64,000 nt of DNA from UBA974 sp002292405 (GCA_943842425.1 CALTBR010000003.1:744001-808000), one strand, 5' to 3'. Numbered from the stretch's first letter, positions 9,501 through 17,660 are shown. The notes: generated from the sequence alone by a model not told the origin. Program-made: numbers and translations.

Positions 9501-9980
9501 CTCACCTACTATATCCAGGTTAATTCTTGAATACTCCGTATTGTAAGTATCGTGAGGAGCTCCATTTACTGGACTAAAAATTAAAGTGTCTGTTTCGAAT
9601 TCTTGGTTGTTTATCTTGTAATAAGGATGGGTGTACACGGTTGAATCCAACTCACCTGTGTGATCAAATAAATAACTATACGTTAGGTAATCCCACTCTC
9701 CACAAGCGTACCCTAAACCTCCAGCAGTTCCTTGATCGAAACATTTCAATTTATGATACATGAGAACCTTTCTGTACTCAATATCACTATCAGACTCGGG
9801 GAATTGGAACCACCTTCTGCCTGGGCTATCGTAGTTTGTCTCTGGATTGTTTTGGGCTTCCCAGGTATAAGTTGAAACCCAAGTTGTATCCCCTTGAGCA
9901 TGAAAACCACCGTACTCTAAATTGATTAAAGAAATCACAAGTGCAGCAAACAACAATCTAAAAATCAGGGGATATTTCAT
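6507..9980 (-). CDS. T9SS-secreted LamG / PNGase F-like protein
   Basis: 1157 residues with a signal peptide (cleavage near FHAQ, about residue 29). Residues about 30-130 hold a Cys-rich block (MYHKLKCFDQG, YACGEWDYLTY) resembling the N-terminal domain of bacterial peptide-N-glycosidase F. Residues about 290-460 form a LamG/concanavalin-like domain. Residues about 720-850 (SGHGFGTGNNCGEFCYN, YDRAAWCPGAP) resemble the PNGase F C-terminal domain. Then come a beta domain with a CYRFTVNDSGDDGLSFW motif and a T9SS type-A tail starting VFPNPTNGIV. PNGase F removes N-glycans from glycoproteins, but activity here is inferred from weak similarity; glycan binding without catalysis is possible. It lies six bases upstream of nothing on this strand except the glnN promoter region. 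Confidence 0.7.
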   Translation of the reverse strand: MKYPLIFRLLFAALVISLINLEYGGFHAQGDTTWVSTYTWEAQNNPETNYDSPGRRWFQFPESDSDIEYRKVLMYHKLKCFDQGTAGGLGYACGEWDYLTYSYLFDHTGELDSTVYTHPYYKINNQEFETDTLIFSPVNGAPHDTYNTEYSRINLDIVGEVTTTINSETEQVPDLTSATNARRLTFTITAQELSTMGVVPGLPIKRIGWNVESFQSDLLTLKVSQGEGEWQQVYAYPVEITDFLELDLEGDEMVWDSESDLHFDLLLDGVVGVSSDAVSSPSFVEAFDTDGGYVRFDGLDKISIDPDLFTDLNNEVTIECLLKGDADYLPANTTIFEAVNFSGQREINVHMPWSNSRIYWDAGYDGGYDRIDQAALENDYEGVWVHWAFVKNASTGVMKMVRNGVVWHEGMDKDNSFGNIAKMFLGSGNNDVYSYRGDVENFRVWSTALDESTISEWMFKSDTEGHPSSEDLIVDFDFNGENGTSENVNGDYFGNAGRYDFTASELFLDGYVPGGEDLAYRPAFELTQGPEESFVAVAEYLTVETIQLIPPVSLSSWEVQGNGVVLQNVEYGWPANQLEVVYNQLGDTISYSTISGEILAIENNQLEYFGEPFEVVDRYELGRYITPYGINLSLGDDGWTWVYDVTDYLPLLRDSVELECGNWQELLDLKFAFIEGTPPRDVKRVEAFWNGTYYLNTWDDQVMSHEYSPEPGEEMFRLVTRASGHGFGTGNNCGEFCYNIHSVLVDSTAIWSWEIMQECADNPLYPQGGTWIYDRAAWCPGAPVATQRFELTPYVSADETFDVEYDITHDPYGNYRMEGQIISYSSPNMSHDVELMDILAPNNRKTLSRWNPVCEDPIVEIRNNGYEPLVSCTFTYGVSGEDPSTYVFTPNTPMEFLETRSVSLPYDAPVYTVGDDEDLLQFDVSVELSNGLDEEVTNGSAHSAFRRPPTWAYNDLDDNRIIVWVKTNNVPSETSIVLNNSEGAVAWTRSYSEANTIHRDTIELNEGCYRFTVNDSGDDGLSFWANNDGGGYARFKKVAGGNFTMLEDDFGKSISYAFRFETNLFTEHEEILVHDETTSLDVFPNPTNGIVRAKLTGFNSNVHWSFNNTLGQTVLSGEFNPKANKLLLIDMLGLSDGMYSLFVSGEDGKMTSWVVKN

Positions 9981-9986
9981 GGCAAT

Positions 9987-11186
9987 CTATATTGTGCGGC
10001 CAGGGTAAAGCTCCAGGGCGGCTTTGAGACAAACAACAGCTCGTTCTAAAAGTGGTAAATCCAAAACATAGGCTATCCGAACTTCATTATAACCAGCACC
10101 CTCTGTTGAGTAGAATCCTGAAGCAGGAGCCATCATAACAGTATCTCCATCAAGGTCAAAGCTTTCTAATATCCACTGACAGAATTCATCACTGTTGTCA
10201 ATCGGGAGTTTACATACAGCATAAAAAGCTCCACCTGGTGTAGGACACGTAACACCCGGAATGTTGTTGAGACCATTGACCAACACGTCTCTCCTATTAA
10301 CGTAACAAGAGCGAACATCCTCGAAATATGAAGCTGGCGCTTTGAGGGCCGCTTCAGAAGCTATTTGGCCTAAAGTAGGTGGGGATAAACGAGCCATCGC
10401 AAACTTCATTATTGTCTGACGCAACGCAGCGTTCTTAGTGACTAAAGCACCCACACGAGCTCCACACATGCTGAATCGCTTAGAAACTGAATCGATCATG
10501 ATGGCATTCTGAGCTAAACCATCAAGTTCTAATACTGATTTGGGTTGAGATCCATCATAACAAAACTCTCTGTACACCTCATCTGAGAAAATATACAGAT
10601 CGTGCTTGAGAACAAGTTTAGCGAGTGCATCTAAGGCTTCGGAATTATAAACCTTCCCAGTGGGATTTCCTGGGTTACAAATTAATATAGCTTTCGTTTT
10701 AGATGTAATCTTTGCTTCAAAATCCTCAATTGGAGGTAGCGCAAAACCATCATCGATATAAGCTGTTACAGGAACAATGTTTACACCAACCATTTTAGCA
10801 AAACCATTGTAGTTAGCATAAAACGGTTCTGGAATAATTAGCTCATCTCCCGGATCCATACATGATAGCATTCCGAAAATGAGCGCTTCCGAACCGCCTG
10901 TTGTAACAATTAAATCATCCACCTCTACATGAATACTTACATTCTTATAATACATAGAAAGCGCCTCTCTGTAGGACTCATAACCTTCACTAGGGCTATA
11001 TTCAATTACGGTTCTCTCATCATCCTTTAGGGCACTTAAAGCCACGCTTGGAGACGACACATCAGGTTGGCCTATATTCAAATGAATAACTCGTTTTCCA
11101 GCTTTTACAGCAGCATTAGCAAATGGCATCAACTTACGAATCGGACTGCTTGGCATCGCCAGACCTACATTTGAAATTTGCGGCAT
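9987..11186 (-). CDS. class I/II PLP-dependent aminotransferase (aspartate aminotransferase-like)
   Basis: Fold-type I aminotransferase of 399 residues, probably transferring amino groups between aspartate or a related amino acid and 2-oxoglutarate. Motifs: IGQPD near residue 40, TTGGSEAL phosphate-binding region, CNPGNPTGKVY, FSDEVYREF, and the Schiff-base lysine K236 in DSVSKRFSMCGARVG. The reading frame stays open upstream to 11267, but the start MPQISNVGLAMPSSPIRKL at 11186 matches how relatives begin and avoids overlap with the GNAT gene. The gene ends six bases before the T9SS gene, so they may share a transcript. Substrate preference cannot be read from the sequence. Confidence 0.88.
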   Translation of the reverse strand: MPQISNVGLAMPSSPIRKLMPFANAAVKAGKRVIHLNIGQPDVSSPSVALSALKDDERTVIEYSPSEGYESYREALSMYYKNVSIHVEVDDLIVTTGGSEALIFGMLSCMDPGDELIIPEPFYANYNGFAKMVGVNIVPVTAYIDDGFALPPIEDFEAKITSKTKAILICNPGNPTGKVYNSEALDALAKLVLKHDLYIFSDEVYREFCYDGSQPKSVLELDGLAQNAIMIDSVSKRFSMCGARVGALVTKNAALRQTIMKFAMARLSPPTLGQIASEAALKAPASYFEDVRSCYVNRRDVLVNGLNNIPGVTCPTPGGAFYAVCKLPIDNSDEFCQWILESFDLDGDTVMMAPASGFYSTEGAGYNEVRIAYVLDLPLLERAVVCLKAALELYPGRTI

Positions 11187-11229
11187 AGTCTCAAAATTTA
11201 ATGGCGTAAAAATACGTTCGTTTTTCCTT

Positions 11230-11703
11230 TTACAAACTCTTAAACATGATTTTATGCAAGCCAACATTCGGGATTTGGTATGCTTCTAATTCTTCACGAT
11301 TTATTTGACATCCGAATTTAAATCCCTGAATCTCATAAAAACCCCAAGCAATCTCCCTTGCATCACACCAAATTACATCTACTCCCTCACCCTTTAGCTC
11401 TTCAATTGCCTTTTGAATAATTAAAGCTCCAACTCCTCCACCTCTTCTATTATCAAGTACGCCCATAGCTCTCAATCTGCGTACTTTTAAAGATTTAAAA
11501 AGCTCTGGAAACCGCTCACATTTTTGATTAAACAATGAAGCGACTCCGACAACATCACCTTTGTAAAAGGCAGCTAAATGAATGGCGCCTTTGCTATTAT
11601 CTATATCAATAATAGCTTGTTTAGAATTTGCTAAATGAGGCCAAAGCACCTTATGCCTCACACATCTCAACACCTCGCTATCTACCCTTCTCACCTTTAC
11701 CAT
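11230..11703 (-). CDS. GNAT-family N-acetyltransferase
   Basis: 157-residue acetyltransferase-like protein. The acetyl-CoA-binding core LRAMGVLDNRRGGGVGALIIQ corresponds to GNAT motif A (R/Q-x-x-G-x-G/A), followed by an acidic helix and WGFYEIQGFKFG, a typical motif B ending. The ATG at 11703 overlaps the stop codon of the S4-domain gene as TGATG, so I prefer it to the longer open frame beginning at 11727. The substrate is unknown; Bacteroidota homologues of this length are usually annotated only as GNAT. Confidence 0.8.
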   Translation of the reverse strand: MVKVRRVDSEVLRCVRHKVLWPHLANSKQAIIDIDNSKGAIHLAAFYKGDVVGVASLFNQKCERFPELFKSLKVRRLRAMGVLDNRRGGGVGALIIQKAIEELKGEGVDVIWCDAREIAWGFYEIQGFKFGCQINREELEAYQIPNVGLHKIMFKSL

Positions 11704-12065
11704 CACTCCTCGAAAGCTTTGTCCCAACTTCTTCTCTCACGCTTCGTAGGACGACCCACACCCTTAGGCTTATCCCTATTTGAAAGCCTGATCATTTCAA
11801 GTTTATCCAACTGATCTTGAGGAGTTATGTTTTTTGCATATTCTGAAACTAAAGCCGCACCTACACGACTTTTAGGGAATGATACCACTTTGAAAGAAAA
11901 TGACACCGCCCCCTTTCTCACGACAACAATATCTCCAATATTTAAGATTTTTGAAGGCTTTAATTTATCACCATATAAACTCACCTTTCCTTCTTTGCAA
12001 TGTGTGGCTACTTTTGATCGGGTTTTCATCACCCTAATGGCCCATAAAAATTTATCAGTTCGCAT
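11703..12065 (-). CDS. S4-domain RNA-binding protein, Hsp15-like
   Basis: 120 residues. The S4 fold occupies residues 1-65: MRTDKFLWAIRVMKTRSKVAT then GKVSLYGDKLKPSKILNIGD, with the usual LWAxRxxKTR start. The basic tail GVGRPTKRERRSWDKAF is typical of the Hsp15/HslR family, which binds 50S subunits carrying stalled nascent chains in E. coli. Whether it does this here is inferred. It lies 15 bases downstream of dnaX and overlaps the GNAT gene by one base, so dnaX-S4-GNAT is probably one transcript. Confidence 0.85.
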   Translation of the reverse strand: MRTDKFLWAIRVMKTRSKVATHCKEGKVSLYGDKLKPSKILNIGDIVVVRKGAVSFSFKVVSFPKSRVGAALVSEYAKNITPQDQLDKLEMIRLSNRDKPKGVGRPTKRERRSWDKAFEE

Positions 12066-12080
12066 AATTACTTGATTAAT

Positions 12081-13832
12081 TTAGCCTAAATCCAAATCCA
12101 ATCTTTTCCGCAAAACATCAAGACTTGGATTCTTTTTAACCATATCCATATACCTTTCTTTATCAGTCAAAAAAGTCTTAGGTGCATCATCACCATCTTC
12201 CGAAGGAATGACATTAATAGATAATTCAATGAAAGAATTCTTTACATTTTTTCGAAAATGAAAAAGCAAATCCGTACGCTCATCATTAAGCTGCACTTCC
12301 TGGAGCGCATTTAATACATTAAAAATCACCACATTGCCCTTCAACTCAAGCTCACACATTGTTAATGTAGAAACCAAACTAACCCGCTTCGCCTTCTTAT
12401 GAATATCGATAAAAAGCACCAATGCCGCTTTAATCTTTTCTATTGTAACCTCCTCCTTCCAAGACTCATCCAACTCATTCTCTTTATTATCAAAATCTGA
12501 GTTTACCGTTTCTGAAAGACTCTTTGATTTCCCAGCCAACTTCACTCCTCCACCACGCAATTTTCCGGACACAACTTTCTTAGCTACAGGAACAGAAGAA
12601 ATCTCTTTTAATTTTTGGGGTTTTGGAGCGGGAGTAGGAGTAGGTATTACGAATGAAACCGCTTGTTTGTCTTTAAGCTTAGGCTTTTCATTTACCTCAA
12701 CAACACCCTCTAAATCAGGTGGGATTAATTCGTTAAAGCTTTTTTTTTTCTCCACCGATGGTAGAGGATTTTCTGAGGAGCCTTTTAAGGAGCAAATCTT
12801 CATGACTGCAAGCTCAACTAGCAATCGCTGTTGCTGGCTCGTCCTGTACTGGGTGTCAGATTCATTGGTGATTGAAAGAGCATCCACAATAAAATGTAAG
12901 TCTGTAAGAGAAGCTTGTTCTGAGAACCTCGTTTTCACCTCTGGGGTTGCCTCCATCAATTGAAGTGTTCGCGAGTCACGACAAACCATCAAGCTACGCA
13001 AATGATTTCCTAACCCTGAAAGAAAATGGTGCGCATCAAAGCCCCGAGCTAAGACGCTATCAAACAACAACAAAGAATCGGGAATATTTGCACTTAATGC
13101 AAAGTCAATGATTTGAAAATAAGTATCGTGATCAAGTACATGCAACTGCTCCGTAACGATATCATATGTAAGTTCCTTGCCTGCAAAAGCAATAAGTTGA
13201 TCAAACATACTTAATGCATCTCGCAGAGCCCCATCAGCTTTTGCCGCAATAACATGCAATGCCTCAGGCGTTGTTTTCACTCCTTCCTTGACAGCTATCT
13301 CCTGAAGACTAGAAACAATATCAGGAACAGTAATTCTATGGAAATCAAAAATCTGACAACGAGAAAGAATCGTAGGTAAGATTTTGTGCTTTTCTGTTGT
13401 AGCAAGAATAAAAACAGCATGAGCAGGTGGCTCTTCTAGTGTTTTAAGAAAAGCGTTAAAAGCAGCCTGACTGAGCATATGAACCTCATCGATGATGTAC
13501 ACCTTATAGACTCCGTGTTGAGGTGGTATTCTAACTTGCTCAACAATACTTCTAATATCTTCAACTTTATTATTAGATGCTGCATCAAGTTCGAAAACAT
13601 TGAAAGCCATCGCATCATCATCCGGTGCGAAACCATTAATTGCTCTTGCAAAAATTCTAGCACTTGTTGTTTTACCAACTCCTCGTGGACCACAGAATAA
13701 ATAAGCTTGAGCAATTGTGCCAGAAGAAATTGCTTTTTGAAGAGTTTGAGTAATCCCTGATTGACCCACAACAGAATCCCAATCTTGAGGTCTATATTTC
13801 CTTGCGGAAACTAAATAATTGTTCTCACTCAT
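12081..13832 (-). CDS. dnaX: DNA polymerase III subunit gamma/tau
   Basis: Clamp-loader ATPase of the replicative polymerase. The 583-residue product has the Walker A motif GPRGVGKTT at residues 48-56, Walker B VYIIDEVHMLS, sensor 1 ILATTEKHKILPTILSRCQ, and AAA+ lid and collar helices to about 370. A basic and Pro-rich linker and a tau-like C-terminal domain follow. Between Walker A and the FELDAASNNKVEDIR motif there is only a short loop without cysteines; the four-Cys zinc module of E. coli DnaX is absent, as I recall for other flavobacteria. A run of lysines (KKKSF, plus-strand T9 at about 12741) is a possible slippery site but tau-length protein is encoded in frame. Confidence 0.95.
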   Translation of the reverse strand: MSENNYLVSARKYRPQDWDSVVGQSGITQTLQKAISSGTIAQAYLFCGPRGVGKTTSARIFARAINGFAPDDDAMAFNVFELDAASNNKVEDIRSIVEQVRIPPQHGVYKVYIIDEVHMLSQAAFNAFLKTLEEPPAHAVFILATTEKHKILPTILSRCQIFDFHRITVPDIVSSLQEIAVKEGVKTTPEALHVIAAKADGALRDALSMFDQLIAFAGKELTYDIVTEQLHVLDHDTYFQIIDFALSANIPDSLLLFDSVLARGFDAHHFLSGLGNHLRSLMVCRDSRTLQLMEATPEVKTRFSEQASLTDLHFIVDALSITNESDTQYRTSQQQRLLVELAVMKICSLKGSSENPLPSVEKKKSFNELIPPDLEGVVEVNEKPKLKDKQAVSFVIPTPTPAPKPQKLKEISSVPVAKKVVSGKLRGGGVKLAGKSKSLSETVNSDFDNKENELDESWKEEVTIEKIKAALVLFIDIHKKAKRVSLVSTLTMCELELKGNVVIFNVLNALQEVQLNDERTDLLFHFRKNVKNSFIELSINVIPSEDGDDAPKTFLTDKERYMDMVKKNPSLDVLRKRLDLDLG

Positions 13833-13931
13833 ACTGCGAATATCGGGGGCATTTTATGATTGTGCAAAGTGAGTTTTACACATTCTTTATAAGACCTTTG
13901 CAAAGTACCTAAATGATTTGCATTAAAACCC

Positions 13932-13962
13932 TTGCGTTTCCTTTATACATATCGTACTTTTG
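13932..13962 (+). promoter_or_regulatory. promoter of the rpsF-rpsR-rplI operon
   Basis: TTG at 13932-13934 and TACTTTTG at 13955-13962 are separated by 20 bases. This matches the Bacteroidota promoter form TTG-N17-23-TAnnTTTG exactly. A start site near 13969 would leave a leader of about 8-20 bases before rpsF. Confidence 0.75.
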
Positions 13963-13987
13963 CGCCCCATTTTAAATGAATAAAAGA

Positions 13988-14368
13988 ATGAATCGTTACG
14001 AAACTGTTTTCATTATGACTCCCGTGTTATCTGCTGAGCAGGTGGCGGAAACAGTAAAGAAGTACCGTGCAAGTATCGCCAGCAATGGTGGTAAAATCGT
14101 CCATGAGGACGCATGGGGACTAAAGAAACTCGCTTACCCAATTCAGAAGAAGACCTCAGGCTTCTATCATCTGATTGAGTGGGAAGCTGCAGGAACTGCT
14201 GTCATACCCTTCGAGACTGAATTCCGTCGCGATGAGAGAATCATGAGATTCCTCACTACTGCTATGGATAAGCATCACATTAATTACGCGCAATCTCGCC
14301 GCGACAAGTCTAACCGCAAAGAAGAAGCTCCAGTAAAGGAAGAAGCTTCTACTGAAGAAAAAGCTTAA
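13988..14368 (+). CDS. rpsF: 30S ribosomal protein S6
   Basis: Small-subunit protein that pairs with S18 on the central domain of 16S rRNA. The 126-residue form starts MNRYETVFIMTPVLSAEQ, the usual start of the family. It continues with WGLKKLAYPIQKKTSGFYHLIEW and EFRRDERIMRFLT, and ends in a Lys/Glu-rich tail (EEAPVKEEASTEEKA) common in Bacteroidota S6. An ATG four codons upstream (13976) is in frame and could be used instead. First gene of rpsF-rpsR-rplI. Confidence 0.95.
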   Translation: MNRYETVFIMTPVLSAEQVAETVKKYRASIASNGGKIVHEDAWGLKKLAYPIQKKTSGFYHLIEWEAAGTAVIPFETEFRRDERIMRFLTTAMDKHHINYAQSRRDKSNRKEEAPVKEEASTEEKA

Positions 14369-14380
14369 AGAACTGAAATC

Positions 14381-14644
14381 ATGGCAGATAAAAAAGTACG
14401 CTACCTGAAATCTATCGAAATCGACACAAAAGAAGATCGTTACTGTCGATTCCGCAAAAAAGGATTTAAATACATTGATTACAAGGATGCAGATTTCCTT
14501 CTAATGCTTTGTAACCCTCAAGGTAAAATTTTACCACGTCGTTTAACTGGAACAAGCTTAAAGTACCAACGCAAAGCGTCTCAGGCAATTAAAAAAGCCC
14601 GTCACCTTGCATTGATGCCATACGTAGCTGACAATCTACATTAA
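14381..14644 (+). CDS. rpsR: 30S ribosomal protein S18
   Basis: 87 residues. Contains the S18 core: FRKKGFKYIDYKDADFLLMLCNPQGKILPRRLTGTSLKYQRK, then the basic helix AIKKARHLALMPY. Length matches the family (about 75-90 residues). It follows rpsF by 12 bases, in the conserved order S6-S18-L9. Confidence 0.97.
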   Translation: MADKKVRYLKSIEIDTKEDRYCRFRKKGFKYIDYKDADFLLMLCNPQGKILPRRLTGTSLKYQRKASQAIKKARHLALMPYVADNLH

Positions 14645-14656
14645 GAAATAAACGTC

Positions 14657-15103
14657 ATGCACATTATCCTTAAAGAAGACGTCGATAAAGTCGGAAACAA
14701 AAATGACATCGTTTCTGTCAAAACTGGATTCGCACGCAATTACCTTATTCCACAAGGAAAGGCAATTTGTGCAACTGAATCAGCTAGAAAAGTTGTTGCT
14801 GAAGATATTAGACAACAATCTCACAAAGCTGAGAAAGCCCTAGAAGCTGCAAATGTCATCGTTGAAAACCTAAACAAACTAACTGTTAAGATTGGAGCTA
14901 AAGCTGGTGAGACTGGTAAGATATTTGGTTCTGTAAACAGCATCCAATTGGCTGAAGCAATTCAAGCTGCTGGATTTGATATAGAACGAAAGCAGATCGT
15001 TTTATCTAATGATGCTATTAAAGAACTCGGAAGTTACGAAGCAAAAGTAAAAGTTCACAAAGACACTGTTGCAACCGTTAAGTTTGATGTTGTAGCTGAG
15101 TAA
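14657..15103 (+). CDS. rplI: 50S ribosomal protein L9
   Basis: 148 residues. The N-terminal domain has MHIILKEDVDKVGNKNDIVSVKTGFARNYLIPQGKA, the L9 signature. A long connecting helix of about 40 residues (AEDIRQQSHKAEKALEAA region) and the C-terminal domain with GKIFGSVNSIQLAEAI follow. It ends the ribosomal operon and is followed by a hairpin terminator. Confidence 0.97.
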   Translation: MHIILKEDVDKVGNKNDIVSVKTGFARNYLIPQGKAICATESARKVVAEDIRQQSHKAEKALEAANVIVENLNKLTVKIGAKAGETGKIFGSVNSIQLAEAIQAAGFDIERKQIVLSNDAIKELGSYEAKVKVHKDTVATVKFDVVAE

Positions 15104-15125
15104 TCACTTCACATTATACAATATT

Positions 15126-15154
15126 AAAAGGCTCGTTCACGCGAGCTTTTTTTT
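15126..15154 (+). terminator. rho-independent terminator after rplI
   Basis: GCTCG at 15131-15135 pairs with CGAGC at 15142-15146 around a six-base loop, flanked by AAAA on the left and followed by eight T residues (15147-15154). It is the expected end of the rpsF-rpsR-rplI transcript. Confidence 0.8.
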
Positions 15155-15186
15155 GGTCTAAACTCGTTTTTAGAGACATATCTTTG
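15153..15186 (+). promoter_or_regulatory. uvrB promoter, probably giving a leaderless mRNA
   Basis: TTG at 15153-15155 overlaps the end of the rplI terminator T-run, and TATCTTTG at 15179-15186 is a perfect TAnnTTTG -7 element, 23 bases apart. The -7 element ends only five bases before the uvrB ATG, so the start site should fall at or next to the start codon. Confidence 0.65.
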
Positions 15187-15191
15187 AAAAT

Positions 15192-17183
15192 ATGCCAGAC
15201 TTCGAATTAATTAGCGACTACACACCTCAAGGAGATCAAGGCGAGGCGATAAAACAATTGGTCAGCGGGGTGAATGATGGCACTAAACATCAGGTTTTAC
15301 TTGGAGTTACTGGATCTGGGAAGACGTTTACAATTGCGAATATGATCGCTCAAACCAATCGGCCAACATTAGTGTTATCTCACAACAAAACCCTTGCAGC
15401 GCAGCTTTATAGTGAGTTTAAAGGTTTTTTTCCAAACAACCAAGTCGAATATTTCGTTAGTTATTATGACTACTACCAACCTGAAGCCTTCCTGCCTGCT
15501 TCTAACACATATATAGAGAAAGACCTACAAATTAATGAGGAACTTGAGAAACTGAGATTGAGTACAACATCTGCTTTACTGAGCGGCAGAAGGGATGTAA
15601 TCGTTGTTGCTAGCATAAGTTGCATATACGGGATTGGAAACCCTGTCGAATTTCACAAGAGTGTAATTACGCTGAAAGCTGGGTTAAAAATCACTAGAAA
15701 CGCTCTCTTACATAAGTTAGTTTCGAGTTTATACAGCAGATCTCAGCTCGAGTTAACAAGAGGAACATTCAGGGTACAGGGAGATACCGTTGATGTTTTT
15801 CTTGCATACGCTGATCATGCTCTTAGGATTTCTTTTTGGGGTGATGAGATTGAGACATTGCATACCATAGATCCCGAGTCAGGAACGAGACTTCATGGTT
15901 TCGAAAAGTTCCTGGTTTATCCTGCAAATTTATTTGTGAGTAGTAAGGAAAATACTGATTCGGCGGTTTGGTCTATTCAACAAGATTTAGAAAAGCAGAA
16001 GAAGTATTTTACTGACAACATGCTTCTTTCTGAAGCCAAAAGAATAGAAGAACGAACCCTCTACGACCTTGAGATGATTAAAGAACTTGGCTATTGTTCA
16101 GGCATTGAGAATTACTCAAGATATTTTGACAAACGCAAGCCTGGAGAACGACCCTTTTGTCTACTTGACTATTTCGACGATGACTTTTTACTTGTTGTAG
16201 ATGAAAGTCACGTAACACTACCGCAAGTTGGAGCAATGTATGGTGGAGATCGCTCGAGGAAGATGAACTTAGTAGAACACGGTTTTCGCCTACCCTCAGC
16301 TTTAGACAATAGGCCACTTACGGCAGAAGAATTTACTGAGATGCTTAACCAGGCCATTTACGTGAGTGCAACACCAGCTGATTTGGAATTAGAAAGATCT
16401 GAAGGTTTAATTGTTGAGCAGGTTATCAGGCCAACCGGTCTTTTAGACCCACCTATAGAAGTTAGACCATGCACAAATCAAGTGGATGATTTAGTTGAAG
16501 AAATTCGCAATGTTATCGACATGAACGACAGAGTTCTCGTGACAACTTTAACAAAGCGCATGTCTGAGGAATTGACTAAATATCTCGAAAAAATCAACAT
16601 TTCTACTCGCTACATACATTCCGAGGTGAAGACTCTTGATAGGGTGGCTATTTTACAAGACTTAAGGGACGGAGTCTTCGATGTTTTAGTGGGAGTTAAC
16701 CTTCTTCGTGAGGGTTTAGATTTACCTGAAGTTTCTCTCGTAGCAATCATGGATGCTGACAAAGAAGGGTTTTTGCGTAGCGTTCGTTCTTTAACCCAAA
16801 CTGCAGGTCGTGCAGCCCGTAATGTAAATGGCCGTGTAATTATGTACGCTGACAAAGTGACGAAAAGCATGCAGATTACAATTGACGAAACTTCTAGGAG
16901 AAGGATTAAGCAAGAAAAATACAATGAGCTGAACGGTTTAAGTCCAATGCAAATTAAACGATCAGCAGGCAGAGCAAACCTTGCCGCGGAACCAAAACCT
17001 ACACTTTCGAAACAAACTTCAGACCCAGTACTTCTGTCCATGTCTATTGAGCAGTTAAATCAACAAGCAGAAATAGCGAAGCGCTCGATGGATAAAGCTG
17101 CTAAAGAATTAGACTTCATGGAAGCGGCTAGACTTCGCGATGAGTTCTTTACAATAAAAAATCTTTTAGAAGTTAAAGGGTAG
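15192..17183 (+). CDS. uvrB: excinuclease ABC subunit B
   Basis: Damage-verifying helicase-like subunit of nucleotide excision repair, working with UvrA and UvrC. The 663-residue product has Walker A GVTGSGKT at residues 38-45, the beta-hairpin region VSYYDYYQPEAF that clamps DNA, DESHVTLPQ (Walker B/DEAD-like motif II), YVSATPADLE, TLTKRMSEEL, the helicase motif VGVNLLREGLDLPEVSLV and QTAGRAARN. It ends with the C-terminal UVR domain (LNQQAEIAKRSMDKAAKELDFMEAARLRDEF region) that contacts UvrC. Length is normal. It starts a plus-strand transcription unit that may include the small lipoprotein 29 bases downstream. Confidence 0.97.
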   Translation: MPDFELISDYTPQGDQGEAIKQLVSGVNDGTKHQVLLGVTGSGKTFTIANMIAQTNRPTLVLSHNKTLAAQLYSEFKGFFPNNQVEYFVSYYDYYQPEAFLPASNTYIEKDLQINEELEKLRLSTTSALLSGRRDVIVVASISCIYGIGNPVEFHKSVITLKAGLKITRNALLHKLVSSLYSRSQLELTRGTFRVQGDTVDVFLAYADHALRISFWGDEIETLHTIDPESGTRLHGFEKFLVYPANLFVSSKENTDSAVWSIQQDLEKQKKYFTDNMLLSEAKRIEERTLYDLEMIKELGYCSGIENYSRYFDKRKPGERPFCLLDYFDDDFLLVVDESHVTLPQVGAMYGGDRSRKMNLVEHGFRLPSALDNRPLTAEEFTEMLNQAIYVSATPADLELERSEGLIVEQVIRPTGLLDPPIEVRPCTNQVDDLVEEIRNVIDMNDRVLVTTLTKRMSEELTKYLEKINISTRYIHSEVKTLDRVAILQDLRDGVFDVLVGVNLLREGLDLPEVSLVAIMDADKEGFLRSVRSLTQTAGRAARNVNGRVIMYADKVTKSMQITIDETSRRRIKQEKYNELNGLSPMQIKRSAGRANLAAEPKPTLSKQTSDPVLLSMSIEQLNQQAEIAKRSMDKAAKELDFMEAARLRDEFFTIKNLLEVKG

Positions 17184-17212
17184 CAATAAGAAAAGCATTA
17201 GTAGATTGCAAT

Positions 17213-17641
17213 ATGAAAAAAATATTTTACATTCTAATAGGAACATCGTTGCTATTTATATTGGGATGTATGACAAATAAAACAAAAGCGAATAATATTG
17301 CAAAACAATGGTCTACCGCTGTTGCTGATTCAACCGAGTTTGCTTCTACTACATTCACGTTCAAAGACGTAAAGGTTGAGGGTGACACATTGATTGCAAA
17401 TGTTCAGTATTCCGGTGGATGCGGAGAACACAAATTCGAGATGAAAAAAAATGGCTTTTTAATGAAGAGTCTCCCGCCCAAGCAGCCCATACAAATCATA
17501 CACTTAAGCACAGTCGACCATTGTAGATCTCTGATAAATGAAGACTTAAAATTCGACATCAGCAGCTTTCGTGGTACTCCTCATGGAACAACCGTTTTAC
17601 TTTTAGAAAATTGGACCTCAGATATTATCTATAGTTATTAA
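17213..17641 (+). CDS. small lipoprotein of unknown function
   Basis: 142 residues. A type II signal peptide is clear: a hydrophobic stretch after MKK, then the lipobox LFILGC with C19 as the lipidated residue. The mature part is a small predicted beta protein with a SGGCGEHKFEMK motif and a second conserved-looking block VDHCRSLINEDLKFDIS. I recall similar GGC-x2-H-x-F proteins in flavobacteria but no function. It lies 29 bases after uvrB and 19 bases before the protease gene; there is no clear functional tie to either. Confidence 0.75.
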   Translation: MKKIFYILIGTSLLFILGCMTNKTKANNIAKQWSTAVADSTEFASTTFTFKDVKVEGDTLIANVQYSGGCGEHKFEMKKNGFLMKSLPPKQPIQIIHLSTVDHCRSLINEDLKFDISSFRGTPHGTTVLLLENWTSDIIYSY

Positions 17642-17660
17642 ACCTGTTATTGAAACCAAC

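Noticed and set aside
12735..12760. A-run in dnaX as a programmed frameshift site for gamma
   Set aside because: The T9 run on the plus strand encodes KKK on the coding strand, but no downstream stem or nearby alternate-frame stop pattern could be confirmed by eye.
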